NCBI GenBank assembly: GCA_003696605.1
Contig: RFGV01000446.1
Span: 1-34,949 of the forward strand
Source of the DNA: Chloroflexota bacterium
Lineage (GTDB): Bacteria; Chloroflexota; Anaerolineae; Promineifilales; Promineifilaceae
Length of the DNA: 34,949 nt
Direction: 5' to 3'
Shown: in pieces, positions 7,710-15,847 of the stretch
Numbering within the stretch: the stretch's first letter is position 1
Layout of the letters: every line of letters begins with the position of its first letter
Translations under genes and position numbers: made by a program
Notes under the pieces: model-generated
Told to the model about the DNA's origin: nothing
The model's database searches: none
The model's input: the letters and a program-made list of their open reading frames with translations, nothing else

Positions 7710-7805
7710 GGTATATTTAAAGATGCCCGCAATCAGGTGCGTTGTAGTTTGAAATTGAGCGTGACATCTAAGGAGTTTGATGGTTGAATAATTGATTGCT
7801 AAAAG

Positions 7806-7834
7806 TTGAGCAGTCAGGCACTTAAAAATACCAG
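7806..7834 (+). promoter_or_regulatory. Possible promoter of the SLC13-ABC operon
   Basis: TTGAGC and TACCAG are spaced by 17 bp and lie 45 bp before the start codon. The -10 lacks the final T, so this is a weak call supported mainly by similarity to the TACCAT boxes elsewhere in the window. Confidence 0.3.
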
Positions 7835-7878
7835 ATTGGGCAAATTTTTGTTTGAGGGCTGTGGATGTTGGAGGGGTT

Positions 7879-9663
7879 ATGACTGGCGAGATGACATTGG
7901 TTCTTATCATTTTGGGCATCGCCATTGTCTTGTTTGCATCTGAACGGTTGCGGGTAGATTTGATTTCGATGATGGTCTTGCTTACCCTGTTGTTGACTGG
8001 CATTCTTTCTACCGAAGAGGCTTTTTCCGGTTTTTCCAGTCCAGCGGTTATTACTGTGTGGGCTATTTATATTGTGAGTGCTGGATTGATGCGGACTGGG
8101 GTGGCGGATTTTATTGGACAGCGTATTTTGCAGGTGGCTGGCACTGGGGAAAAGCGGTTGATTGGGGTTATTATGGTGACGGTGGGAGGGATGTCGGCGT
8201 TTATGAACAATATTGGCGCAACGGCCGTTTTGCTCCCGGCTGTCATTAATATCGGCCGTCGTGCCCGCATCCCGGCCTCCAAACTCCTCATCCCGCTTGC
8301 ATTTGGGTCACTCCTGGGAGGCATTACCACACTTATCGGCACACCACCAAACTTGCTTGTCAGTACAGCTTTGGCAGATGCCGGATTTGAGCCATTTTCT
8401 CTTTTTGACTATACCCCAATGGGGCTGATCATCATGGTAAGCAGCATCATTTACATGGTGATGATTGGTCGTCACTTGTTGCCTGATCGCAGTACACGTG
8501 AAGAGCATTCTCTGGTTAACAACTATCAGTTGCGCAATTACCTGACCGAACTAAAGGTATTACAAGGTTCTCCCCTCATTGGTAAAACGATTGTGCAAAG
8601 CCGATTGGGCGAAGAATATGACCTGACTATTGTGGGTATTATCCGAGATGGTCGTGCCCGATTAGGTATTTTGCCTAATGCCCATATTAGAGCAGGGGAT
8701 TTATTATTGGTTAAGGGTTCTGTACAGGAATTGTTGCCTCGCTGCAAAGAACTGGGAGTGGCCATTGACCCACATTTGCGGTTGAGCGAGACAGATTTGA
8801 TGTCGCCAGAAACGGCCGTTGCCGAAGTCGTCGTTAGTCAAAAAGCCGAATTTGTGGGGCAAACCCTCAAAGAAATTGACTTCCGTGGCCGATACGGTCT
8901 TACAGTCCTTGCTATTTGGCGGCAAGAAGGCCCCATTGTTGGCCTGCTGGCTGATGTTCCCTTGCGTTTAGGCGACATCTTGCTTGTCCATGGCCGCCGC
9001 GAACGATTAGAAGCATTACAAGACGACGGCGAATTCCTCTTACTCGCGCCTGTTACACTGGAAAAACGGCGTTTAAGCAAAGCTCCATTCGCTGTTATCA
9101 TTTTCTTGCTCATGATTGGTATTGTAGCAACTGGCCGGTTACACATTTCGGCCGCTGCCGTCCTGGCTGCTATGTTGATGGTGTTGACTGGCTGTTTGAA
9201 AATGGAAGAAGCATATCACGCCATTCAATGGCAAAGTGTGTTTCTCATTGCCGGAATGTTACCAATGGGCATTGCAATGGATAAGACAGGCACAGCGCAA
9301 TACCTGGCCGATCAGATCGTGGGCACAGTAGGGAGCATGGGGCCATTGGGTATCATGGTTGGCTTGTTTGTTCTCACTACGATTATCACTGAATTCATGT
9401 CTAATGCGGCAGCAGCTGTGTTGGTTGCCCCGATTGCCATTAGTGCGGCTGTGAGTGTAGGGGCTGATCCGCGAGCCTTTGTAATGGGGGTTGGTATTGC
9501 TGCTTCTAATTCTTTTTTGTTTCCCATTGGTCATCAGGCTTCAGTGTTGGTATATGGGCCTGGGGGGTACCGCTTTTTTGACTATACGCGGGTGGGCTTG
9601 CCCCTGACGCTGTTTATTTGGTTGCTCATGTTAATATTCTTGCCCATTTTTTGGCCATTTTAG
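7879..9663 (+). CDS. SLC13 (DASS)-family permease with two RCK_C/TrkA_C domains
   Basis: The product is a 594-residue inner-membrane carrier, probably sodium- or proton-coupled uptake of an anion such as sulfate or a dicarboxylate. The N-terminal half has several membrane helices and the motif NNIGATAVLLPAVI, followed by GGITTLIGTPPNLLVS, which is typical of the family. The centre holds two soluble TrkA_C-like repeats (LIGKTIVQSRLGEEYDLTIVGIIRDG and FVGQTLKEIDFRGRYGLTVLAIWRQ), as in prokaryotic SLC13 proteins. A second membrane half has NAAAAVLVAPIAISAA and SFLFPIGHQASVLVYGPGGY. I prefer ATG 7879, preceded by GGAGG, over a TTG at 7852. The ABC permease gene follows after 17 bp, implying cotranscription. 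Confidence 0.88.
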   Translation: MTGEMTLVLIILGIAIVLFASERLRVDLISMMVLLTLLLTGILSTEEAFSGFSSPAVITVWAIYIVSAGLMRTGVADFIGQRILQVAGTGEKRLIGVIMVTVGGMSAFMNNIGATAVLLPAVINIGRRARIPASKLLIPLAFGSLLGGITTLIGTPPNLLVSTALADAGFEPFSLFDYTPMGLIIMVSSIIYMVMIGRHLLPDRSTREEHSLVNNYQLRNYLTELKVLQGSPLIGKTIVQSRLGEEYDLTIVGIIRDGRARLGILPNAHIRAGDLLLVKGSVQELLPRCKELGVAIDPHLRLSETDLMSPETAVAEVVVSQKAEFVGQTLKEIDFRGRYGLTVLAIWRQEGPIVGLLADVPLRLGDILLVHGRRERLEALQDDGEFLLLAPVTLEKRRLSKAPFAVIIFLLMIGIVATGRLHISAAAVLAAMLMVLTGCLKMEEAYHAIQWQSVFLIAGMLPMGIAMDKTGTAQYLADQIVGTVGSMGPLGIMVGLFVLTTIITEFMSNAAAAVLVAPIAISAAVSVGADPRAFVMGVGIAASNSFLFPIGHQASVLVYGPGGYRFFDYTRVGLPLTLFIWLLMLIFLPIFWPF

Positions 9664-9680
9664 TCAGGTGCAGGGAAGAA

Positions 9681-11351
9681 ATGACTGGTTTTGCCCAAGG
9701 AATTCGTCGTGCGCCGGTGTCTGGGTGGTGGCTTTTAATTCTGATACCGGTGCTTTTTTTAGGGTTCTTTTTTTTCGCCCCGTTAATTAATATTTTGCGG
9801 TTGAGTATTACGGCTACGGCAATTCGTACGTTGTTTACCCGTGGGTACTACGGCCGTATTATTTGGTTCACTGTCTGGCAAGCGGCCGTTTCTACTGTTT
9901 TGACGTTGATTGTCGGGTTTCCGGCTGCCTGGCTCTTTTCCCATTATCGGTTTCGTGGCCAACAATGGCTTAAGGCATTGACAACTGTTCCGTTTGTGAT
10001 GCCTACGGTTGTTGTGGCGGCGGCTTTTCGGGCATTGTTGGGGGCAAATGGGTTGCTAAACGCCTGGCTTATGTGGCTGACTGGTTCGGATGTGCCATTG
10101 ATTCGTTTGGAGCAGTCTATTGTCATTATTTTGTTGGCGCATGTGTTTTATAATGTGACGGTTGTGGTGCGGCTAGTTGGCGGATTTTGGGGGAATCTGA
10201 ATCCGAGGGTGATGGAAGCAGCCCAAACATTGGGGGCATCACCCTGGCGGACTTTTAGGGAGGTGACGTTGCCTTTGTTACGGCCGTCTTTGGTTAGTGC
10301 CTCTATTCTCATTTACCTTTTTACGTTTACCAGTTTTGGTGTGATTCTTATTTTGGGCGGCCCAACATTTAGTACATTGGAAACGGAAATTTATCGTCAG
10401 TATGTCACCTTTTTGCAGCCAGATATTGCCGCCGTATTGGCTTTGTTGCAAATTGTGTTTACCTTTGGATTGATGTCACTTTATGCACGCTGGCAACGGA
10501 AAACGGCCGTTTCCCTTGATTTCCGCCCCCACCAGACCAATTTGCAGCCGGTAAAAACCTGGCGGCAACGAATTATTTTGCTCATCATTTCCAGCTATCT
10601 GATTCTTTTTCTGGTATTACCCCTTTTGGCATTGGTCTGGCGTTCGCTGGTAGATCGTGAAGGAAATCTGACACTTGCCTATTACACAGCATTGCCCGTG
10701 TTACGACGAGGAAGTATTATTTTTGTACCGCCATTAACGGCCGTTCGCAATTCCATTGGTTACGCGCTTCTTACTGTCTTTAGTGCAGGCATGCTGGGTG
10801 TAATTACCGCTTCATTCCTGGCCAGGCCATCTCGCTGGCGCGACTGGCTAGAGCCCCTCTTCATGTTGCCGCTGGGCGTTTCGGCCGTTACGTTAGGCTT
10901 CGGTTACGTTATCACCCTCAATCAATTACGTACCTCCCCCTGGTTGGTGCTAATTGCCCATACATTGGTAGCTTTTCCTTTTGTTGTTCGCACCCTTTTG
11001 CCTGTGTTACAAAGCATCAAGCCCAGCCTGCGCGAAGCAGCCGCCGTGATGGGGGCATCTCCCTGGCAAGTGTGGCGCGAGATTGACTTACCCATTATTG
11101 GCCGGGCTTTATTAGTCGGGTCAGTATTTGCTTTTACAGTCAGCATGGGTGAATTTGGTGCCACCAGTTTTATTGTTCGGCCTAACAGTGGCTTTTTGAC
11201 TGTACCAATTGCGATTGAACGGTATTTGTCCCAGCCTGGGGCGCTGAACTTTGGACAGGCAATGGCCATGAGTACAATTCTAATGCTGGTAACGGCCGTT
11301 GGCTTTATGGCCATCGAACGATTCCGATACGCCGATATAGGCGAATTTTAA
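9681..11351 (+). CDS. ABC transporter permease, iron/thiamine (FbpB/ThiP) type, fused double permease
   Basis: This is a 556-residue inner-membrane protein with two homologous permease halves, about 12 membrane helices. Each half carries the EAA loop that contacts the ATPase: EAAQTLGASPWRTFREVTLPLL and EAAAVMGASPWQVWREIDLPII. This fused layout is typical of ferric-iron and thiamine importers. The start at 9681 is preceded by AGGGAAG; an in-frame upstream start would overlap the preceding gene. The partner ATPase follows 18 bp downstream. No periplasmic or lipoprotein binding protein is encoded nearby, so the substrate cannot be settled; it could come from elsewhere in the genome. Confidence 0.88.
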   Translation: MTGFAQGIRRAPVSGWWLLILIPVLFLGFFFFAPLINILRLSITATAIRTLFTRGYYGRIIWFTVWQAAVSTVLTLIVGFPAAWLFSHYRFRGQQWLKALTTVPFVMPTVVVAAAFRALLGANGLLNAWLMWLTGSDVPLIRLEQSIVIILLAHVFYNVTVVVRLVGGFWGNLNPRVMEAAQTLGASPWRTFREVTLPLLRPSLVSASILIYLFTFTSFGVILILGGPTFSTLETEIYRQYVTFLQPDIAAVLALLQIVFTFGLMSLYARWQRKTAVSLDFRPHQTNLQPVKTWRQRIILLIISSYLILFLVLPLLALVWRSLVDREGNLTLAYYTALPVLRRGSIIFVPPLTAVRNSIGYALLTVFSAGMLGVITASFLARPSRWRDWLEPLFMLPLGVSAVTLGFGYVITLNQLRTSPWLVLIAHTLVAFPFVVRTLLPVLQSIKPSLREAAAVMGASPWQVWREIDLPIIGRALLVGSVFAFTVSMGEFGATSFIVRPNSGFLTVPIAIERYLSQPGALNFGQAMAMSTILMLVTAVGFMAIERFRYADIGEF

Positions 11352-11369
11352 TAACTTTCGGGAGCAAAT

Positions 11370-12458
11370 GTGTTACGACTGGAAAACATCACCAAATCAT
11401 TTGATAACCAGTCAGTGTTACGAGGCGTCTCCCTGGATGTAACTATGGGAGAAGTAGTCGTGCTTTTAGGCCCAAGTGGCTGCGGCAAAACTACTTTATT
11501 ACGCATCATTGCTGGTCTGGACCAGGCAGATAACGGCCGTTTATTACTGCAAGGAGAAGACCTCACGCGCATACCTGTACACCAGCGTGGCTTTGGCATG
11601 GTCTTTCAGGAATACGCCCTGTTTCCGCATCGCAACGTATTTGAAAATGTGGCTTTTGGTTTGCGAATGGCCGGATGGGAGCGCCCCCAAATTGTTGAAA
11701 GAGTACAGCAAGTGTTGGCACTGGTCGGGTTGGCCGGATACGACCAACGCTCCGTACATGAATTATCTGGCGGAGAGCAACAGCGAGTGGCATTAGCCCG
11801 CTCTTTAGCCCCCGCTCCTCGCCTCATTTTGCTGGATGAACCACTGGGGGCACTGGATAGAGCATTACGAGAACGTTTGATGTTGGAGTTGCGCGATATT
11901 CTTAAGCGTGCTGGTGGGGTGATGGGACGGCCAGAAGGGATAACGGCCGTTTATGTTACCCACGATCAGGCAGAAGCATTTGCCATTGCCGACCAAATCA
12001 TCGTCATGAATCAGGGACAAATTGAACAACAAGCTGACCCGGTTACACTTTACCGACAACCAGCCACCCCTTTTGTCGCCCGCTTCTTAGGCATGGAGAA
12101 TCTCTTGCCAGGTGAAGTAAAATCCACCGCCCCATGTATCATACACACAGAAATTGGAGAACTGCACATAGAAACGGCCGAATCCCTCACCATCGGCCAG
12201 CCAATCACCCTCCTCATTCGCCCCGAAGCCGCTCAACCCATCTCCCCAAACACCCCCGCCCCAAACCAAATCACAGCCCATCTCACATCACACTCCTTCC
12301 GCGGCCGATACCAAATTGCCACCTTCACCCTGGCTCCCCCCCACACCCCCATCACCCTCAAATTCGAATTCGATTCCAGCGTCAACTTACGAAACACCCA
12401 AACACCATTCCACCTAAGCCTGAACCCCAATCAACTCATACCGTTAGAAAGAGGTTAG
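11370..12458 (+). CDS. ABC transporter ATP-binding protein (PotA/FbpC/CysA type)
   Basis: The 362-residue ATPase energises the preceding permease. Motifs are complete: Walker A GPSGCGKTT (residues 34-42), Q-loop Gln80 in FQEYALFPH, signature LSGGEQQRVAL (132-142), Walker B LILLDEP (Asp156, Glu157), D-loop ALD and H-loop His198 in VTHDQ. A C-terminal TOBE-like extension of about 120 residues ends the protein. The start is GTG at 11370 after CGGGAG, 5 nt away; an ATG two bases earlier is out of frame. The last third is strikingly C-rich and Pro/His-codon-rich compared with the first third. It probably works with the upstream permease on iron, thiamine or a similar solute. Confidence 0.92.
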   Translation: MLRLENITKSFDNQSVLRGVSLDVTMGEVVVLLGPSGCGKTTLLRIIAGLDQADNGRLLLQGEDLTRIPVHQRGFGMVFQEYALFPHRNVFENVAFGLRMAGWERPQIVERVQQVLALVGLAGYDQRSVHELSGGEQQRVALARSLAPAPRLILLDEPLGALDRALRERLMLELRDILKRAGGVMGRPEGITAVYVTHDQAEAFAIADQIIVMNQGQIEQQADPVTLYRQPATPFVARFLGMENLLPGEVKSTAPCIIHTEIGELHIETAESLTIGQPITLLIRPEAAQPISPNTPAPNQITAHLTSHSFRGRYQIATFTLAPPHTPITLKFEFDSSVNLRNTQTPFHLSLNPNQLIPLERG

Positions 12459-12474
12459 TTCCCCCAGAGTCATA

Positions 12475-12504
12475 TTGCTATTACATCCGCCACAGACGTA
12501 TAAT
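12475..12504 (+). promoter_or_regulatory. Promoter of the site-2 protease gene
   Basis: TTGCTA (12475-12480) and a perfect TATAAT (12499-12504) are 18 bp apart, giving a leader of about 120 nt before the start at 12630. Confidence 0.5.
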
Positions 12505-12629
12505 AAACCCGACAAAAGCAAATCTGCACATAAGGAGTTCCCACGAGCGGACACATCATCAGCAAAAAACTTTTCGCTCATTGCACACTCTGCAAGTTTG
12601 CGGTGCTATCTACATTCAGGAGAAATTTC

Positions 12630-13694
12630 ATGACAGTATTGTGGTCTATTATTGGCTTTTTTATCGTTCTCACACCCATCATCATCATTCATGAACTCGG
12701 TCACTTTTGGGCTGCCCGCCTCTCCGGCGTACAAATCGAAGAATTCGGGTTAGGCATTCCGCCTAGAGCCCTAACACTAGGCAAACGAAACGGCACACTC
12801 TACACCCTCAACTGGATACCAATAGGTGGTTTTGTACGTCCCGCAGGTGAAGACGATCCATCTATTCCGGGCGGGTTAGCTGCGGCCAGTAAACGGGTTC
12901 GCTTTTTTGTATTATCTGCCGGTTCGCTGGCCAATCTCATCACCGCCTTATTCATCTTTTGGGTTGCCTATCTTGTCGGTCCGCCAGCCATTGCCATTGC
13001 CGAAGTTCGGCCAAATACCCCCGCCATGGCTGCTGGTCTTCAGCCTGGCGACATTATTCTCGAAGTCGCTGGCCGTAAAGCTGATACCAGCAATGTTGTT
13101 GCCCAGCCAATGTATCTTTATGGCGGCCAACCCGTTGAAATGGTGATTGAGCGGGATGGCCAGCAAATGACAATCACAGTTGTACCCCGCAAGCAGGGAG
13201 AATACGATCCGGAAATTGAAGGACCATTAGGTGTCTCCCTGCAATGGGCTTCTGGAGGTAAACGCCTGTCTCGTGGCCCCGGCGAAGCGTTTCAAGATGC
13301 AGCTGGCAGTATCAGTAGCTATGCTCGCTTGTTTGTGCAGTTGCCCGCCATGCTGATTTCCGGGCAAATCAGCCCTAGCGAAGCGCGTCCTGTCAGTTTT
13401 GTGGGGATTAGTCAAATTGCAGGTGATGCGCTTGAAGTTTCTGTAAATAATGACAATCTGTTTCCAGTCTTAAATATGATGGCGTTTATTAGTGTGGCTT
13501 TGGGATTGACCAATCTGTTGCCGATTCCGGCATTGGACGGGGGACGGATTTTGTTTGTGATTATTGAGGCACTGCGTGGAGAACGGATTGAGCCTGAAAA
13601 TGAAAGCAAGGTTCACATTGTGGGAATGATTTTGTTGCTGGCGCTTATGTTTTTGATGGTTATTCAGGATATTGTTAATCCGATAATTCAGTGA
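12630..13694 (+). CDS. RseP-like site-2 zinc metalloprotease (M50B)
   Basis: A 354-residue intramembrane protease that cuts membrane-anchored regulators or signal-peptide remnants. The zinc site HELGH is at His21-His25 within TM1. A PDZ domain follows (AEVRPNTPAMAAGLQPGDIILEVAGR), and the second active-site motif NLLPIPALDGGRIL lies in the C-terminal membrane part near residue 300. Length and order match the RseP/RasP group. The start at 12630 is set by AGGAG, 7 nt upstream; a GTG at 12603 has no such site. The gene stands alone with its own promoter, not in the common dxr-rseP context. Confidence 0.94.
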   Translation: MTVLWSIIGFFIVLTPIIIIHELGHFWAARLSGVQIEEFGLGIPPRALTLGKRNGTLYTLNWIPIGGFVRPAGEDDPSIPGGLAAASKRVRFFVLSAGSLANLITALFIFWVAYLVGPPAIAIAEVRPNTPAMAAGLQPGDIILEVAGRKADTSNVVAQPMYLYGGQPVEMVIERDGQQMTITVVPRKQGEYDPEIEGPLGVSLQWASGGKRLSRGPGEAFQDAAGSISSYARLFVQLPAMLISGQISPSEARPVSFVGISQIAGDALEVSVNNDNLFPVLNMMAFISVALGLTNLLPIPALDGGRILFVIIEALRGERIEPENESKVHIVGMILLLALMFLMVIQDIVNPIIQ

Positions 13695-13731
13695 GATTTG
13701 TCAGAGGAAAAGAATTTTTAAATTGACTGGA

Positions 13732-13760
13732 TTGAGATAAAATTCATCTGGTTCTACCAT
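13732..13760 (+). promoter_or_regulatory. Promoter of the HEAT-repeat gene or of a short leader RNA
   Basis: TTGAGA and TACCAT are spaced by exactly 17 bp. The -10 is the same as at glmS and the recombinase gene. Predicted start is near 13767, 12 nt before a long hairpin. Confidence 0.45.
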
Positions 13761-13778
13761 AAGCAAACTTGAAGACAG

Positions 13779-13829
13779 AACCGCAGAGCGATGTCAGCAA
13801 AGGAGCACTTGTCTGATTGCTTTGCGGTT
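13779..13829 (+). promoter_or_regulatory. Long imperfect leader hairpin followed by a T-rich stretch
   Basis: AACCGCAGAGCGATGTCAG pairs imperfectly with CTGATTGCTTTGCGGTT, giving roughly 15 pairs with few interruptions, and TTTATTTAT follows. It lies between a promoter and the HEAT gene start, so it could be an attenuator, the end of a short RNA of about 65 nt, or the terminator of the upstream protease gene. Confidence 0.5.
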
Positions 13830-13890
13830 TATTTATGTTAATTTAAAGCAGAAACACAGGAAACTATTGGAGCAAAAGGAAGATTTTAGG

Positions 13891-14862
13891 ATGGCACAGA
13901 AGAAAGATTTGCCATTTTCACAGGTTTTAGACTTGTTATTTGGTGAGGAGAAATTACCAATTCATTTGTTGTATCGGTTGTCTGATATGACACCGGAGGA
14001 GTTTGGTGAGTTCAAAAGCCGATGGCCGCATGTGACTGATGAGCGGCGGCGGGTGCTGGTGCGGCATATGGCTGACTTGAGTGAGAATAATTTTGTGGTG
14101 GATTTTTCGCCCGTGTTTGGTTATTGTTTGGTGGATCCACAACCAGCTGTTCGCCTGGCGGCGTTGGATGGGGTGTGGGATTCGACGAATGTGTTGTTGA
14201 TTGAGCCGATTATTCAGCTATTAAAGCATGATGCTGATCTTGAGGTGCGGGCTGCGTCGGCAGCGGCGTTGGCGCATTATGTGTTGATGGCAGAGTGGGG
14301 GGAGTTGCCCGGACGTGTGTCAGGGCCGATTGTAGAGGCGTTGTTGGAGGTGTATGAGTCGCGGGAAACGGCCGTTTCTATTCGGCGGGCTGCACTTGAA
14401 GCATTAGGCGCTGCCACCCATCCCCGTATTGCCACCCTGATTGAAGACGCTTATGAAGGAGACGATCCCGACCTGCAACTTAGCGCAATTTTTGCTATGG
14501 GCAATACGGCCGATTCTCGTTGGCTGCCCATACTATTAGACGAAATGCTGAACAGTTCGGCCGAAATTCGACAAGAAGCTGCCCGCGCTGCGGGTGCTAT
14601 TGGTCATAAAGACGCTGTCCCTCATCTGATCGACCTGCTGGCTGACGAAAACGAAGACGTTGTTCTGGCCGCAATTGGTGCACTGGCTGAAATTGGTGGT
14701 GAGGAGGCCTACAACGCACTTTCCAGCATGGCCGATGACGAAGCGTACGAAGCTTTCCATGAAGTGCTGGAAGAAGCTCTGGAAAGCATGGACTGGCTGG
14801 CTGATTTTGACTGGTTGTCTCTTTCTGAAGTTGATTTTGAGGACCCGTTTGATTTAGAGTAA
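13891..14862 (+). CDS. HEAT-repeat protein
   Basis: A 323-residue soluble protein. After about 80 N-terminal residues of no recognised family (PFSQVLDLLFGEEKLPIHLLYRLS...), the body is a run of HEAT/PBS-lyase-like helical pairs: VRLAALDGVWDSTN, LEVRAASAAALAHYV, SIRRAALEALGAAT, LQLSAIFAMGNTAD, IRQEAARAAGAIGHKDAVPHLIDLLADE and VVLAAIGALAEIGGEEAY. The C-terminus is strongly acidic. Such scaffolds bind proteins; no enzyme motif is seen. ATG 13891 is chosen because it begins a sensible protein with AAAGGA about 10 nt upstream; a TTG at 13822 would place coding sequence in the leader hairpin. The sense strand switches from G-rich to C-rich at a palindrome at 14367. Confidence 0.85.
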   Translation: MAQKKDLPFSQVLDLLFGEEKLPIHLLYRLSDMTPEEFGEFKSRWPHVTDERRRVLVRHMADLSENNFVVDFSPVFGYCLVDPQPAVRLAALDGVWDSTNVLLIEPIIQLLKHDADLEVRAASAAALAHYVLMAEWGELPGRVSGPIVEALLEVYESRETAVSIRRAALEALGAATHPRIATLIEDAYEGDDPDLQLSAIFAMGNTADSRWLPILLDEMLNSSAEIRQEAARAAGAIGHKDAVPHLIDLLADENEDVVLAAIGALAEIGGEEAYNALSSMADDEAYEAFHEVLEEALESMDWLADFDWLSLSEVDFEDPFDLE

Positions 14863-14874
14863 ACATTGATCGAC

Positions 14875-14918
14875 AAGCTGGCGAGCGCCTGCATGTTTGC
14901 ATGTGTTCGCCAGCTTTT
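14875..14918 (+). terminator. Rho-independent terminator after the HEAT gene
   Basis: A perfect 10-bp stem AAGCTGGCGA/TCGCCAGCTT (14875-14884 with 14907-14916) is followed by TTTT. It starts 12 bp after the stop codon. Confidence 0.85.
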
Positions 14919-14934
14919 CCCCTGTGCCTGACCA

Positions 14935-15846
14935 TTGACTGACATCATAGCTGTTCTCTCCCAGAATATCTTGCCAATTTTTGTTGTAGCCTTTTTGGGG
15001 TTTGCTCTGCAACGCTGGCTCAATTTGGATAAACGCGTGCTTTCTAGCGTTGTAATGAATGTGCTTAGTCCATGCCTGGTGTTTACCTCGCTGGTAAATT
15101 CCCGGTTGGATGGGGACGAACTGATAGGACTGGCAACATTTACTTTACTTTCAATATCGGGTATGGCTATTTTGGGGTTGTTGGCCGCCCGTTTGTTTAG
15201 GCTTTCTCGGAAAAACACAGTGGCTTTGCTCATTGTGTTGATGTTTGTGAATGGGGGAAATTATGGGTTGACATTGATTCAGCTACGATATGGTGAAACA
15301 GGATTGGCACGGGCGATTGTTTATTTCACGACAAGTACATTGGTGGTTTACACGGTGGGGATGTTTGTGGCTTCAATGGGGCAATTGGACTGGCGACAGG
15401 CTGTACGTCGGTTGTTAAGATTACCCCCAGTGTATGCGGCAGTTTTTGCTTTGATTGTATATTGGTGGCAAATTCCTGTGCCTGTCCCTTTGATGCGCGG
15501 ATTAGAAGTTGCTGGCGCAGGTGCGATTCCGGTGATGTTGTTGGTGTTGGGTATGCAGATGGCGGATTTGCGTGGGGGGGCTCATTGGCGACTGGCTGTT
15601 CCGGCGGTTGTGTTGCGGTTGTTGGGTGGGCCTTTGTTGGGTGTGGGGATTGCGAGTTTGTTGGGTTTGCAGGGGATTGGTCGGGCGACTTCGATTATTG
15701 AGGCCAGTATGCCACCGGCGGTTTTTACGATTATTTTGGCGACGGAATTTGACTTGCAACCAACGGCCGTTACGAGTATTGTACTCGTGTCAACGGTGGC
15801 TAGTTTGTTGACCGTGGCAGCAACGATTACTTTTTTAGGACTTTGA
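14935..15846 (+). CDS. AEC (auxin efflux carrier)-family permease
   Basis: The product is a 303-residue, very hydrophobic inner-membrane protein with about ten helices, matching AEC/BART-type carriers: the N-terminal NILPIFVVAFLGFALQ, the SPCLVFTSLV region, FVNGGNYGLTLIQLRYG with the helix-breaking NGGNYG, and C-terminal ASMPPAVFTIILATEFD. Family members export or take up organic anions or auxin-like acids; the substrate is unknown here. The apparent start is TTG at 14935, with no visible Shine-Dalgarno, 17 bp after a terminator; the next Met is 40 residues in. The next gene starts 2 bp after its stop, so an operon is likely. Confidence 0.85.
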   Translation: MTDIIAVLSQNILPIFVVAFLGFALQRWLNLDKRVLSSVVMNVLSPCLVFTSLVNSRLDGDELIGLATFTLLSISGMAILGLLAARLFRLSRKNTVALLIVLMFVNGGNYGLTLIQLRYGETGLARAIVYFTTSTLVVYTVGMFVASMGQLDWRQAVRRLLRLPPVYAAVFALIVYWWQIPVPVPLMRGLEVAGAGAIPVMLLVLGMQMADLRGGAHWRLAVPAVVLRLLGGPLLGVGIASLLGLQGIGRATSIIEASMPPAVFTIILATEFDLQPTAVTSIVLVSTVASLLTVAATITFLGL

Positions 15847-15847
15847 G

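Noticed and set aside
7783-7794. AAGGAG followed by ATG in the RND-SLC13 gap
   Set aside because: The frame stops after three codons; too short to claim as a leader peptide.
12134-12694. Open frame of 186 residues overlapping the ABC ATPase 3' end and the protease start
   Set aside because: His/Pro-rich shadow of a C-rich coding stretch, running into a well-supported gene in another frame.
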